Shown here piece by piece: positions 8,777-17,993 of a DNA stretch of 64,000 bases. The DNA is from Polaromonas sp. JS666 (GTDB lineage: Bacteria; Pseudomonadota; Gammaproteobacteria; Burkholderiales; Burkholderiaceae_C). Numbering within the stretch: position 1 is the first letter of the stretch; each line of letters begins with the position of its first letter. The notes under the pieces were generated by a model that searched no databases, had not been told where the DNA came from, and saw nothing but the letters and a program-made list of their open reading frames with translations. Both the position numbers and the translations under genes were made by a program. Location: contig NZ_FNHX01000005.1 in the NCBI RefSeq assembly GCF_900103405.1, positions 436,845 to 500,844 of the forward strand, written 5' to 3'.

Positions 8777-11607
8777 TACGCGAACTTCCGCGCTTCGCCG
8801 GCGCCGAACAGATTGCTGGTGCAGCGGCCGCAGATCGTCGGGTGGGCCGGGTCATGGCCCACGTCGGCGCGGTAGTGCCAGCAGCGCTCGCATTTGGCGT
8901 CGGTGCTGGGCGTCACCCTGGTGGCAACCGCGCTGGCGGCGGCCACTTCGATGGCGGAGGTGATGAAGACGAATTTCAGGTCTTCACCCAGGCCGGCCAG
9001 CAGCGCATGGTCCTCGGCCGGCACTTCGAGCACCACATTGGCCTGCAGCGAGGAGCCGACCTTGCCGTCGGCGCGCAGGGTTTCGATGTCCTTGTTGACC
9101 GCGTCGCGCAGTTCGCGAATGCGCGACCACTTGGCCAGCAGCGCAGCGTCGGGCGCGGGAAACTCGGAGTATGTTTCCATGAAGATGGACTCGGACGCAC
9201 CGAACACCTTCCAGGCCTCTTCCGCCGTGAAGCTCAGGAAAGGCGCCATCCAGCGCAGCATGGCGTGCGTGATCTGCCAGAGCGCGGTCTGCGCGCTGCG
9301 GCGGGCCAGCGATTTGGGGCCGGTGGTGTAGAGCCGGTCTTTCAGGATGTCGAGGTAGAAGGAGCCCAGGTCTTCGCTGCAATAAATCTGCAGCTTGGAG
9401 ACCACCGGGTGGAATTCATAGACCTCGTAATGCGCCAGGATGTCGGCCTGCAGCTGCGAAGCACGGCTCAGCGCGTAGCGGTCGATTTCCAGCATCTGGT
9501 CAAACGGCACGGCGTCTTTCGCCGGGTCGAAGTCGCTGACGTTGGCCATCAGGAAGCGCAGCGTGTTGCGGATGCGGCGGTAGGCATCGACCACGCGGGC
9601 CAGGATCTTGTCGTCTATGCCCAGGTCGCCCGAGTAGTCGGTGGAGGCACACCACAGGCGAATGATCTCGGCGCCCAGCTTGTCGCTGACTTCCTGCGGC
9701 ACCACGACGTTGCCTTCGCTCTTGCTCATCTTGCGGCCCTTGCCGTCCACGGTGAAGCCGTGCGTGAGCAGGCCCTTGTAGGGCGCGCGGTCGTACATGG
9801 CGCAGGCGGTGAGCAGCGAGGAATGGAACCAGCCGCGGTGCTGGTCGTGGCCCTCGAGGTAGAGGTCGGCCGGCCAGGTCGATTGCGCGGCGTGGCTGTG
9901 GCGCAGCACATGGTCGTGCGTGGTGCCCGAGTCGAACCAGACGTCGAGGATGTCGGTGCTCTTGATGTAGTCAGCCGCCTCGGCGCCCAGGATGGATTCG
10001 GCGCTGGCCTTGCTCCAGGCCTCGATGCCGCCGGCTTCCACCATGCGGGCGGCCTGGTCCATGATCTCCATGGTGCGCGGGTGCAGCTCGCCGGTGGCGG
10101 TGTGGATGAAAAAGGGCAGGGGCACGCCCCAGTTGCGCTGGCGGCTGATGCACCAGTCGGGCCGCCCGGCGATCATGTCGCGCAGCCTGGCCTTGCCGTT
10201 TTCGGGGTAGAAGCTGGTTTCCTCGATGGCGGCCAGGGCCAGCTCGCGCAGGGTCTTGCCGGCCTTGTCGCTGGCGAACACGCCCTGGGTGCCGGCGGTT
10301 TCGCCGTCCATGCGGATGAACCACTGGGCCGCCGCGCGGTAGATGACCGGCGTCTTGTGGCGCCAGCAGTGAGGGTAGCTGTGCTGGATGTCCTGCGTGG
10401 CGAAGAGGCGGCCGTGTTCGCGCAGCTTGTCGATGACCAGCGGCGCGGCCTTCCAGATATTGAGGCCGCCGAAAAACGGCAGCTCGTCGACATAGCGGCC
10501 GTTGCCCTGCACCGGGTTGAGGATGTCCTCATGGGCGATGCCGTTGGAGACGCAGGAGTTAAAGTCTTCCACGCCGTAGGCGGGCGAGGAGTGCACGATA
10601 CCGGTGCCGTCGTCGGCGGTGGCGTAGTCGGCCAGGAACACCGGGCTGAAACGGCGATAGCCCGGGTCGGCGTCGTAGAACGGGTGCTCAAAGTTGATCT
10701 TCGCGAGGTTTTCGCCCTTGGTGACGGCGATGACGCGGCCTTCCAGCTGGTAGCGTTCCAGGCATTTGTCGACCAGCACCGAGGCCAGCACCAGCAGGCC
10801 GCGCTCGGTGTCCACCAGCGAATACTCGAGATCGGGGTTCAGGTTCAGCGCCTGGTTGGCAGGGATGGTCCACGCGGTCGTGGTCCAGATGACGGCGAAA
10901 GCATCCTTGCTGAGCGCGGCCTGGCCGAAGGCCAGCGCCAGCTTTTGCGGCTCGGCGCATTTAAAGCCGACGTCCAGCGTGCTGGACTTCTTGTCGGCGT
11001 ATTCGATCTCAAACTCGGCCAGCGAGGAGCCGCAGTCGAAACACCAGTACACGGGTTTCAGGCCGCGGTAGACAAAACCGCGCTCCATGATGCGTTTGAG
11101 CGCGCGGATTTCATTGGCCTCGTTGCCGAAGTCCATGGTGCGGTAGGGATTGTCCCACTCGCCGAGCACGCCCAGGCGCTTGAAGTCGGCCCGCTGGCCC
11201 TCGATCTGCTCGGTGGCGAAGGCGCGGCTCTTGGCCTGCACCTCGTCGCGCGGCAGGTTGCGGCCGTGCAGTTTTTCGATCGCGTTTTCGATCGGCAGGC
11301 CGTGGCAGTCCCAGCCGGGCACGTAGATCGCGTCCAGGCCCTTGAGCTGGCGCGCCTTGACGATCATGTCCTTGAGGACCTTGTTGACGGCGTGGCCGAT
11401 GTGGATCTTGCCGTTGGCATAGGGCGGGCCGTCGTGCAGCACGAACTTGGGCTTGCCGGCGCGTACGTCGCGCAGCTTTTTGTAAATGCCTTTGTCGTCC
11501 CACTCCTTGGCCCAGCCGGCTTCGCGTTTGGGCAGGTCGCCGCGCATGGGAAACGGGGTGTCTGGCAGGTTCAGGGTGCTGCGGTAATCGGTTTTGGTCT
11601 CGGACAT
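8776..11607 (-). CDS. ileS: Isoleucyl-tRNA synthetase
   Basis: 943-residue class I aminoacyl-tRNA synthetase that charges tRNA-Ile in the cytoplasm. HIGH is at residues 69-72 (KIHIGH), the editing CP1 domain lies between, and KMSKS is present as [10 protein letters not shown]. The C-terminal zinc finger has all four cysteines (906, 909, 926, 929 in CERC and CGRC). Length equals the bacterial type I enzyme (E. coli 938). It sits between ribF (107 bases upstream) and lspA (overlapping). No T-box leader is seen, as expected for proteobacteria. A 946-codon open frame on the opposite strand is a composition artefact. Confidence 0.98.
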   Translation of the reverse strand: MSETKTDYRSTLNLPDTPFPMRGDLPKREAGWAKEWDDKGIYKKLRDVRAGKPKFVLHDGPPYANGKIHIGHAVNKVLKDMIVKARQLKGLDAIYVPGWDCHGLPIENAIEKLHGRNLPRDEVQAKSRAFATEQIEGQRADFKRLGVLGEWDNPYRTMDFGNEANEIRALKRIMERGFVYRGLKPVYWCFDCGSSLAEFEIEYADKKSSTLDVGFKCAEPQKLALAFGQAALSKDAFAVIWTTTAWTIPANQALNLNPDLEYSLVDTERGLLVLASVLVDKCLERYQLEGRVIAVTKGENLAKINFEHPFYDADPGYRRFSPVFLADYATADDGTGIVHSSPAYGVEDFNSCVSNGIAHEDILNPVQGNGRYVDELPFFGGLNIWKAAPLVIDKLREHGRLFATQDIQHSYPHCWRHKTPVIYRAAAQWFIRMDGETAGTQGVFASDKAGKTLRELALAAIEETSFYPENGKARLRDMIAGRPDWCISRQRNWGVPLPFFIHTATGELHPRTMEIMDQAARMVEAGGIEAWSKASAESILGAEAADYIKSTDILDVWFDSGTTHDHVLRHSHAAQSTWPADLYLEGHDQHRGWFHSSLLTACAMYDRAPYKGLLTHGFTVDGKGRKMSKSEGNVVVPQEVSDKLGAEIIRLWCASTDYSGDLGIDDKILARVVDAYRRIRNTLRFLMANVSDFDPAKDAVPFDQMLEIDRYALSRASQLQADILAHYEVYEFHPVVSKLQIYCSEDLGSFYLDILKDRLYTTGPKSLARRSAQTALWQITHAMLRWMAPFLSFTAEEAWKVFGASESIFMETYSEFPAPDAALLAKWSRIRELRDAVNKDIETLRADGKVGSSLQANVVLEVPAEDHALLAGLGEDLKFVFITSAIEVAAASAVATRVTPSTDAKCERCWHYRADVGHDPAHPTICGRCTSNLFGAGEARKFA

Positions 11608-11714
11608 GGGATGCTCTTGTTAGGGCGGCCCGGGAAAGCGGGGCGCCGGCCATACGGTGGGGAGGAAAGCCATCCGCCGTGAAAGCAGGGCGGGGCCAGA
11701 GGCGACGAGATCGT

Positions 11715-12749
11715 CTAAATTCGGTCGCGCGTGGTCTGGCGGCTGGTTTCCGTGTGCATGGCGGCTGAAAACGACTGGGGCACCTGGGCAAAAAACGCCC
11801 GCGCCTCGTCGCAGTCCTTGGCGATGCCTGTTTTCAGGCTCTCCAGGCTGTCGTATTTCAGTTCGTCGTGCAGTTTGTGCAGCAGTTCCACACGGATGAT
11901 TTTACCGTATGCCCCCTCGGGGCCCAGGCCGGCGGGCCATTCGAGGCAATGGGTCTCCAGCAGTACCCGCCCGCCGTTGACGTCGGCCGGGTCCAGCGAG
12001 GGCCGTATGCCCAGGTTGGCTACGCCCGGGATGGCCTTGTCGGCCAGGCCGTGCACCTGCACCGCAAAAATCCCGCCGGCGGCCGGTTTCCAGTGGGAAA
12101 AACGCAGGTTGAGGGTGCGAAAACCGAGGTCGCGCCCCAGTTTGCGGCCATGCACCACATGGCCGGAAACGCTGTAAGGCCGGCCCAGCAGGCCGGCGAC
12201 GCGGTCCATGCGGCCCTGGGCCAGGGCCTCGCGCACGGCGGAGCTGGAGACCCGGGTGCCGTGCACCTCGTAGCTGTTCATGCGGGCCACGTCAAAACCC
12301 AGGTGCTCGCCGGCGGCGTCCAGCATGGCGTAGTCGCCCACCCGCTTGGCGCCGAAGCGGAAGTCGTCGCCCACCAGCACGTATTTCACCCCCAGGCCGC
12401 GCACCAGCACGTCCTGGATAAAGGCTTCGGCCGGCTGGGAAGCCAGCGCGGCGTTAAAGGGCAGGACCACGCACTGGTCTATGCCGCAGCGCGCCAGTTC
12501 GGTGAGCTTGTCGCGCAGGGTGGCGATGCGGGCCGGCGCCAATTCGGGCTTGCGCGCCACGGCCGCGAAATAGTCGCGCGGGTGGGGTTCAAAGCTCATC
12601 ACGCAGCTGGGCACCCCGCGGTGCTGGGCTTCGTTTTTCAGCAGCGCCAGCATGGCCTGGTGGCCGCGGTGCACGCCGTCGAAGTTGCCTATGGTCAGGG
12701 CGCAGTGTTCGGCCAGCTGGGGATGGTGGTAGCCACGGAAAACTTTCAT
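11715..12749 (-). CDS. ribF: Bifunctional riboflavin kinase / FAD synthetase
   Basis: 344-residue bifunctional enzyme turning riboflavin into FMN and then FAD. The N-terminal adenylyltransferase domain shows TIGNFDGVHRGHQAML (about residues 20-36), a nucleotidyltransferase HxGH-type site, and later YVLVGDDFRFG. The C-terminal kinase domain begins near GRPYSVSGHVVHGRKLGRDLGFRTLNL and includes GVANLGIRPS. It is slightly longer than E. coli RibF (313) because of a C-terminal tail. It is the first gene of the ribF-ileS-lspA unit. The 152 bases upstream are shared with the divergent HNH gene. No FMN riboswitch was recognised. Confidence 0.97.
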   Translation of the reverse strand: MKVFRGYHHPQLAEHCALTIGNFDGVHRGHQAMLALLKNEAQHRGVPSCVMSFEPHPRDYFAAVARKPELAPARIATLRDKLTELARCGIDQCVVLPFNAALASQPAEAFIQDVLVRGLGVKYVLVGDDFRFGAKRVGDYAMLDAAGEHLGFDVARMNSYEVHGTRVSSSAVREALAQGRMDRVAGLLGRPYSVSGHVVHGRKLGRDLGFRTLNLRFSHWKPAAGGIFAVQVHGLADKAIPGVANLGIRPSLDPADVNGGRVLLETHCLEWPAGLGPEGAYGKIIRVELLHKLHDELKYDSLESLKTGIAKDCDEARAFFAQVPQSFSAAMHTETSRQTTRDRI

Positions 12750-12842
12750 GGGGGCAATTATCGTTTTTGTAGCGCCGGAGCCCGGTCAAGCGGGGCTTGA
12801 ACGTGGTTAATGGGGGATTTGGGGGCGTTTTTCACAATTTCA

Positions 12843-12860
12843 CTGTATATTGATACACAG
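12843..12860. promoter_or_regulatory. Inverted repeat upstream of the HNH gene, possible operator (SOS-box-like)
   Basis: In the ribF/HNH gap, TGTAT (12844-12848) and ATACA (12853-12857) form a 5-bp inverted repeat with a 4-base spacer. Read as a LexA site it is CTGT-N8-ACAC, one base off the CTGT-N8-ACAG consensus, with an ACAG two bases further on. It lies about 45 bases before the HNH start, where an operator would be expected. The short A/T-rich patch could equally be a -10 region. Confidence 0.35.
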
Positions 12861-12901
12861 TACCGTGTCTCATGCGTCGTCCACCTTGATGGAGGTTCGT
12901 T

Positions 12902-13459
12902 TTGAAGGTCTTGAAGCTCTCAGCCCAGGGATTGCCACAGTCGTGGATCAGCCTTGAACAAGCCGTGCTGCATTACGCGGCCGACGAGGTGCGCTGGGAG
13001 ATGGGCGCGCGGGTGGTGGTCTTCCACGGCGGCCACAACGCGATCACGGGCCAGCAGTCCATCATCACGGTCAACAGCATCATAGGCACCAAGGGCGTGC
13101 CCAACATCAATCCCTTCGACCTCAAGCCGGGCCTGACCAACGGCAAGCTGTTTGCCCGCGACCGCAATGTGTGCGCCTACTGCGGCGGGCATTTCCATGA
13201 GGAAGACCTGACGCGTGAGCACATCATCCCCTTCGCCCAGAACGGGGTGGACACCTGGATGAACGTGGTGACGGCCTGCCGCGCCTGCAACCACCGCAAG
13301 AGCAGCCGCACGCCCGAGCAGGCCCACATGCCGCTGCTGTACACGCCTTATGTGCCCAGCCTCTGGGAAGACTTCATCCTGCGCAACCGCCGCATCCTGG
13401 CGGACCAGATGGAGTTTTTGATGGCGCATATCCCCAAAACCTCACGCCTGCACGCCTAG
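12902..13459 (+). CDS. HNH endonuclease family protein
   Basis: 185-residue protein with a C-terminal HNH domain. The zinc-type CxxC pair is CAYCGG and CRACNHRKS, with the central REHIIPFAQNGVDTWMNVV supplying the histidine and asparagine. The N-terminal 90 residues (ending in the segment INPFDLKPGLTNGKLFARD) are not a domain I can name. The start is TTG, chosen because a perfect GGAGG lies six bases upstream (12891-12895) and no ATG is suitable. I recall a highly conserved single-copy gene of this kind in Burkholderiales, unlinked to restriction or phage genes, so a housekeeping or DNA repair role is likelier than defence. The serine hydrolase gene starts 10 bases downstream. Confidence 0.88.
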   Translation: MKVLKLSAQGLPQSWISLEQAVLHYAADEVRWEMGARVVVFHGGHNAITGQQSIITVNSIIGTKGVPNINPFDLKPGLTNGKLFARDRNVCAYCGGHFHEEDLTREHIIPFAQNGVDTWMNVVTACRACNHRKSSRTPEQAHMPLLYTPYVPSLWEDFILRNRRILADQMEFLMAHIPKTSRLHA

Positions 13460-13469
13460 CGTCCGGGGC

Positions 13470-14738
13470 ATGGGGAGGCGCCTCGGCATCCTGGCATGCA
13501 TCGCGGCGATGGCCGCCGTAGCCGCGGTCGCGGCGCCCGACGAGGACGCGCTGGGCAAGCCGCGCGGCTACCCGGTTTCGTCTTTCGGCCCTCACTTCAG
13601 CCTGTTCGACGAAACCCACAAGGTGGGCACTTTCAGCCACATGGACGAGATCCTGTGGCCGCGCCGCGTGAAGTCGGGCGCCGCCTCGCCCTTACCGCCC
13701 TCGCCGTCCATGGCGGCGCAGGCCCTGGCGATCAGCTATCCCTTTGAGGGCAAGACCTACACCCTGGAGGACTTCCTGGCGCGCCAGCGCATCACGGGGC
13801 TGCTGGTGATCAAGGATGGCGCCGTCGTCATCGAGCGCTACCAGTACGAGCGCACCGCGCAGATGAAGCTGGCCTCGTTTTCCATGGCCAAGACCGTGAC
13901 GGCCTTGCTCACGGGCATCGCGCTGCGCGACGGGCTGATCGCGTCGATCGACGACCCCGCGGAAAAGTACGCGCCCGCCCTCAAGGGCTCGGCCTGGGGG
14001 CCGGTCTCCATCCGCAACCTCCTGCGCATGTCATCTGGGGTGAAATGGAACGACAAGGTCATGCCCGGCGTGACGACGGACGGCGCGCGGCTGGCGGCGG
14101 AATCGTTTTACCAGCGCGGGCAGGGCGGCGCGGCCGCCGTCGCGTGGGTCAAGGACAGCGAATTCCCGCAAGGCACGCGCTTTAACTACAACTCCGCGGA
14201 AACCTTCGCCCTCGGCGTGGCCCTGCGCGGCGCCATCAAGCGGGACTTGGGCGGCTACCTCGCGGAGAAGATCTGGCAGCCCATGGGGGCGGAGGCGGAT
14301 GCTTCGTGGCTGATCGACCGCTCCGGCCTTGAGGCCGCCAACTGCTGCCTGAATGCCCGGCTGCGCGACTATGGGCGGCTGGGTGTTTTGCTCGCCAACG
14401 ACGGCATGGTGGACGGCCGCGAGATCATCCCCCGCGAGTTTTTGCTGGACGCGACCGATGCGGGCCGCCAGCCCGACCACCTCAAGCCCCGCAAGGCCAC
14501 CCCCTTCTTCGGCTATGGCTACCAGACCTGGCTTTATCCCTACCACACGCGCACCTTCCAGGCGCGCGGCCTGTTCGGCCAGGAACTGATCGTGCAGCCG
14601 GAATCCAAGGTGGTGATCGTGATGACTTCGGTGCTCAAGTCGGCCGATGTTCCCGGCGACATCTTTGTCGAGCGCAACTACTTCACCGGCGCCCTTCTCA
14701 AGGCGCTGGGCGGGAAGACCGACCTCTACCAGCGCTGA
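13470..14738 (+). CDS. Exported serine hydrolase, beta-lactamase/penicillin-binding (S12) family
   Basis: 422-residue protein with a Sec signal peptide (hydrophobic 5-22, cleavage near AAVAA). The S12-type catalytic set is visible: SMAK at 138-141 with the nucleophile serine and lysine, and Y240-N-S242 as the second element. An FQARGLFGQELIVQPE stretch stands where the HTG-like third motif would be. Such proteins are esterases, D-aminopeptidases, carboxypeptidases or 6-aminohexanoate hydrolase-like enzymes; the arrangement fits the 6-aminohexanoate-dimer hydrolase group best, but the substrate is not known. It follows the HNH gene by 10 bases and is convergent with the acyl-CoA dehydrogenase pair. 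Confidence 0.85.
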   Translation: MGRRLGILACIAAMAAVAAVAAPDEDALGKPRGYPVSSFGPHFSLFDETHKVGTFSHMDEILWPRRVKSGAASPLPPSPSMAAQALAISYPFEGKTYTLEDFLARQRITGLLVIKDGAVVIERYQYERTAQMKLASFSMAKTVTALLTGIALRDGLIASIDDPAEKYAPALKGSAWGPVSIRNLLRMSSGVKWNDKVMPGVTTDGARLAAESFYQRGQGGAAAVAWVKDSEFPQGTRFNYNSAETFALGVALRGAIKRDLGGYLAEKIWQPMGAEADASWLIDRSGLEAANCCLNARLRDYGRLGVLLANDGMVDGREIIPREFLLDATDAGRQPDHLKPRKATPFFGYGYQTWLYPYHTRTFQARGLFGQELIVQPESKVVIVMTSVLKSADVPGDIFVERNYFTGALLKALGGKTDLYQR

Positions 14739-14751
14739 GGGCCGCAGGGCT

Positions 14752-15867
14752 TCAGGCAAAAACCCCGGCGGTGTCCTGCATGCGGCTGGACACCTCGCCC
14801 AGGTGGTGCAGCGTGTCGCCAAAGGTCATTTCGAGCTGGGTCAGCTTCTTGAAGTAGTGGCTCACGATGTATTCGTCGGTCACGCCTATGCCGCCGTGCA
14901 GCTGCACCGCCTGCTGGCCGACAAAACGCATGGACACACCGAGCTGGTACTTGGCGCGGGCCAGGGCCCGGCGGCGCTCGTCGGCCGGGGCGTTGAGCTT
15001 GAGCGAGGCGTAATAACTCATGGAGCGGGCCAGCTCCAGCTGCATCTTCATGTCGGCCACGCGGTGGCGCAGGGCCTGGAAGCTGCTGATGGCTACGCCG
15101 AACTGCTTGCGGGTGTTCATGTATTCGACGGTGATGGACAGGGTCTTGTCCATCACGCCCACGGCTTCGGCGCAGGTGGCGGCGATGCCGATGTCGACCG
15201 CATGGGCCAGGGCGGTGAGGCCGTCCAGCGTGAGCAGGGCGGCGGGCGCGTTCTTGAGCGTGAGCTCGGCGGCGCGGCCGCCGTCCTGCGTGCCGTAGCC
15301 GCGCGTCGCCACGCCAGCTGCCGTGCGTTCGACCAGGAACAGCGCAAGCTTGCCCTTGGCCATCGCGGGCACGATAAAAGCCTCGGCCTGGTCGCCGGCC
15401 GGCACTATGCTTTTGCCGCCGTCCAGCGTCCAGGCATCGCCGGCCGCTATTGCCGTGGCCTGGCATTTTTCAAAGTCGTAGCGCGCCGCGCGTTCCTGGT
15501 GGGCCAGCACCACCAGGGCTTGGCCCGAGGCGATGTTCGGCAGCCAGGCGGCCTTGAGGGCTGCGGGCGCGTAGCCGGAGAGCACGGCGCCGGCGATCAG
15601 CGCCTGGGCAAAGGGCTCCAGCACGATGCCGCGGCCCAGTTCCTCCATCACCACCATGCCCTCGACCGGGCCCATGCCCAGGCCGCCGTCGGCCTCGGGG
15701 ATGTAGAGGCCGGTCAGGCCCAGTTCGGCGATCTGGCCGTAGGCTTCGCGCGAGAAACCGCCGGCTTTGGCGATGCCGCGGCGGCGCTCGAAGCCGTAGC
15801 CCTTGTCCACCCATTTGCGCACGGCGTCGCGCAGTTGTTCCTGGTCGTCGGTGAAATCGAAATCCAT
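14752..15867 (-). CDS. Acyl-CoA dehydrogenase, small-subunit type (PimD-like)
   Basis: 371-residue FAD-dependent acyl-CoA dehydrogenase. N-terminal helices (MDFDFTDDQEQLRDAVRKWV), a middle beta domain and the C-terminal helical domain with NTRKQFGVAISSFQALRH and QAVQLHGGIGVTDEY are recognisable. The last helix pair reads FGDTLHHLGEV rather than the usual YEG-type catalytic loop. It lies 32 bases after a second, larger dehydrogenase gene. This matches the heteromeric large/small pairs annotated as pimeloyl-CoA dehydrogenase (PimC/PimD), and steroid-type FadE pairs also work as alpha2beta2 complexes. The substrate (dicarboxylic or cyclic acyl-CoA) is inferred only. Confidence 0.9.
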   Translation of the reverse strand: MDFDFTDDQEQLRDAVRKWVDKGYGFERRRGIAKAGGFSREAYGQIAELGLTGLYIPEADGGLGMGPVEGMVVMEELGRGIVLEPFAQALIAGAVLSGYAPAALKAAWLPNIASGQALVVLAHQERAARYDFEKCQATAIAAGDAWTLDGGKSIVPAGDQAEAFIVPAMAKGKLALFLVERTAAGVATRGYGTQDGGRAAELTLKNAPAALLTLDGLTALAHAVDIGIAATCAEAVGVMDKTLSITVEYMNTRKQFGVAISSFQALRHRVADMKMQLELARSMSYYASLKLNAPADERRRALARAKYQLGVSMRFVGQQAVQLHGGIGVTDEYIVSHYFKKLTQLEMTFGDTLHHLGEVSSRMQDTAGVFA

Positions 15868-15899
15868 GATGTGTTTCCTGTGTGCTTGTGCGACCGGTA

Positions 15900-17081
15900 T
15901 CAGCCGAGAACGACTTGCGAGACGATGTTTCGCTGGACTTCGTTGGAGCCGCCGTAAATCGTGGTCTTGCGCAGATTGAAGTAAGTGGACGCCAGCGGCG
16001 CGTCGCCGGCCAGGCCGCCGGGGAAGTCGCCCTGCCAGCCGGCTTCCATGGCCTCCTCGATCAAGGGCAGGCTGAAGGGGCCTGCGGCCAGCATCATGAG
16101 TTCGCTGTAGCGCTGCTGGATCTCGCTGCCGCGTATCTTGAGCAGGCCGGCGATGTCCAGCGAGTTCTTGCCCGATTTCTCGGCCGAGAGCACGCGCAGC
16201 ACCAGCATTTCGAGCGCCACCACATCGACCTCGAGCTTGGCGATCTCGTCGCGAAAACGCGGGTCGTCGTACACGCCTTCGGCCTTGGCGATGCGCTTCA
16301 AGCGCTCGAGTTCGCGCTTGGCGCGGTTCACGTCGGCGATGTTGGTGCGCTCGTGGCTCAGCAGGTGCTTGGCGTAGGTCCAGCCCTTGTTCTCTTCGCC
16401 GATCAGGTTTTCGGCCGGCACCTCGACATTGTCGAACCAGACTTCATTGACCTCGGCCTCGCCGTCCAGCAGCACGATGGGGCGCACCGTCACGCCGGGC
16501 GACTTCATGTCGACCAGCAAAAAGGAAATGCCCGTCTGCGGCTTGCCTTCATTGCTGGTGCGTACCAGGCAAAAAATCCACTCGCCGTACTGGCCCAGCG
16601 TGGTCCAGGTCTTCTGGCCGTTGACGATGTATTTGTCGCCCTGGCGCTCGGCCCGGCATTTGACCGAGGCGAGGTCGGAGCCCGAACCGGGCTCGCTATA
16701 GCCCTGGCTCCACCAGACCTCGCCGCTGGCGATGCCGGGCAGGAAGCGCTTTTGCTGTTCAGGGGTGCCGAAGGCCATGATCACGGGCGCCACCATCACC
16801 GGGCCGAAGGGCACGACGCGCGGTGCGCCGGCCAGGGCGCATTCCTCTTCAAACAAGTGCTTTTGCACCGCGTTCCAGCCCGGGCCGCCGAATTCCTTGG
16901 GCCAGCCATGGCCCAGCCAGCCTTTTTTGCCGAGTATCTTGGCCCAGCGCTGCATATCGTCACGCGTGAGCCGCAGGGCGTTGTGCACCTTGTGCGAAAT
17001 GTCGGCCGGCAGGTTGGCGCGGACCCAGGCGCGAATTTCTTCGCGGAATGCCTGTTCTTCAGGGGTGAAAGCTAAATCCAT
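15900..17081 (-). CDS. Acyl-CoA dehydrogenase, large-subunit type (PimC-like)
   Basis: 393-residue acyl-CoA dehydrogenase, first gene of the pair. It has the N-terminal MDLAFTPEEQAFREEIRAW helix, FAD/substrate motifs WWSQGYSEPGSGSDLAS and NGQKTWTT, and the C-terminal IYGGSNEVQRNIV loop. In medium-chain enzymes that loop is YEG with the catalytic glutamate; here the position is glycine, so catalysis may need the partner subunit or a different base. The gene has its own upstream region (155 bases, divergent from purN) and drives the small-subunit gene 32 bases downstream. No thiolase or CoA ligase is adjacent, so the pathway cannot be fixed. Confidence 0.9.
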   Translation of the reverse strand: MDLAFTPEEQAFREEIRAWVRANLPADISHKVHNALRLTRDDMQRWAKILGKKGWLGHGWPKEFGGPGWNAVQKHLFEEECALAGAPRVVPFGPVMVAPVIMAFGTPEQQKRFLPGIASGEVWWSQGYSEPGSGSDLASVKCRAERQGDKYIVNGQKTWTTLGQYGEWIFCLVRTSNEGKPQTGISFLLVDMKSPGVTVRPIVLLDGEAEVNEVWFDNVEVPAENLIGEENKGWTYAKHLLSHERTNIADVNRAKRELERLKRIAKAEGVYDDPRFRDEIAKLEVDVVALEMLVLRVLSAEKSGKNSLDIAGLLKIRGSEIQQRYSELMMLAAGPFSLPLIEEAMEAGWQGDFPGGLAGDAPLASTYFNLRKTTIYGGSNEVQRNIVSQVVLG

Positions 17082-17236
17082 GGCGGGATGTCTCCGGGGT
17101 TGTCGGGCTGCCGCAGCGACTTGCCTGCGGTGGATTTCTTATTTTTAGCACGGTCGTTCGCAATTTTATGTCTCAGTTGGGACATGCGCCTGAAGTCGGG
17201 CGGCAGGCCAGTCCGGCCCCTCTAAACTAGAGGGCT

Positions 17237-17842
17237 ATGGCCAGCGCGAACAAACCGAACAAAAACATCGTCATCCTGATTTCCGGCAGTGGCTCCAACA
17301 TGGCCGCCATCGCCCGGGCTGCGGACAAGGAAGGCTGGCGCGGGCTTTTCGGCGCCCAGGTGGCGGCCGTCATCAGCAACCGGGCCGACGCCGCAGGGCT
17401 GGAACTGGCCCACAGCCTGGGCATCGCCATCGACGTGGTGCCGCACAAGGATTTTGCGTCGCGCGAGGCCTTTGACGCCGAACTGATGGCGCGCATAGAC
17501 GCCCATGCGCCGGCCCTGGTGGTGCTGGCCGGTTTCATGCGCATCCTGACGCCCGGCTTTGTGCAGCACTACGCGGGGCGGCTCATCAACATCCACCCTT
17601 CGCTGCTGCCGGCCTTCACCGGCCTGAACACCCACCAGCGCGCGATAGACGCCGGATGCACGGTGGCGGGCGCCACCGTGCATCAGGTGACGGCCGAGCT
17701 GGACCATGGCGCCACCCTGGCCCAGGCCGTGGTGCCGGTGCTGCCGGGCGACACGGCCCAGAGCCTGGCCGCGCGCGTGCTGACTCAGGAACATTTGATT
17801 TATCCGCGGGCCGTGCGCGGGTTTTTCGAACGCGGCGGCTGA
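17237..17842 (+). CDS. purN: Phosphoribosylglycinamide formyltransferase (GART)
   Basis: 201-residue cytoplasmic enzyme of purine synthesis, transferring a formyl group from 10-formyl-THF to GAR. Visible are the GAR phosphate loop GSGSNMAAI, the folate region GFMRILTPGF, the catalytic N-x-H in INIHPSLLPAF, and the catalytic aspartate in AELDHGATLAQAVVPV. Length is that of the monofunctional bacterial enzyme (E. coli 212). It stands alone, divergent from the acyl-CoA dehydrogenases, with a fasciclin gene 151 bases downstream on the same strand. Confidence 0.96.
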   Translation: MASANKPNKNIVILISGSGSNMAAIARAADKEGWRGLFGAQVAAVISNRADAAGLELAHSLGIAIDVVPHKDFASREAFDAELMARIDAHAPALVVLAGFMRILTPGFVQHYAGRLINIHPSLLPAFTGLNTHQRAIDAGCTVAGATVHQVTAELDHGATLAQAVVPVLPGDTAQSLAARVLTQEHLIYPRAVRGFFERGG

Positions 17843-17993
17843 GGCCTGCGGGCTTCCTGCGGCCGTGAAGGCCTTGAAAGTGTTGAAACCGAACCTGTTT
17901 TGAATCCAGCGGGCCGCGCGCCCCGTATTCATCACAGCCGCTTGAATCATGGTGATTTCGGCTCTTGGTTCAACTTCTTTCAAAGGACTTCAC

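Noticed and set aside
8842-11682. 946-codon open frame on the plus strand opposite ileS
   Set aside because: Antisense shadow of ileS; composition dominated by Ala, Gly, Val and Arg without motifs.
12902-13459. HNH gene as part of a restriction or CRISPR defence system
   Set aside because: No methylase, cas gene, repeat array or phage gene is near; flanks are housekeeping genes.
17949-17993. Earlier ATG for the fasciclin gene
   Set aside because: It lacks a ribosome site and disrupts the signal peptide; the ATG at 17994 follows AAAGGA.
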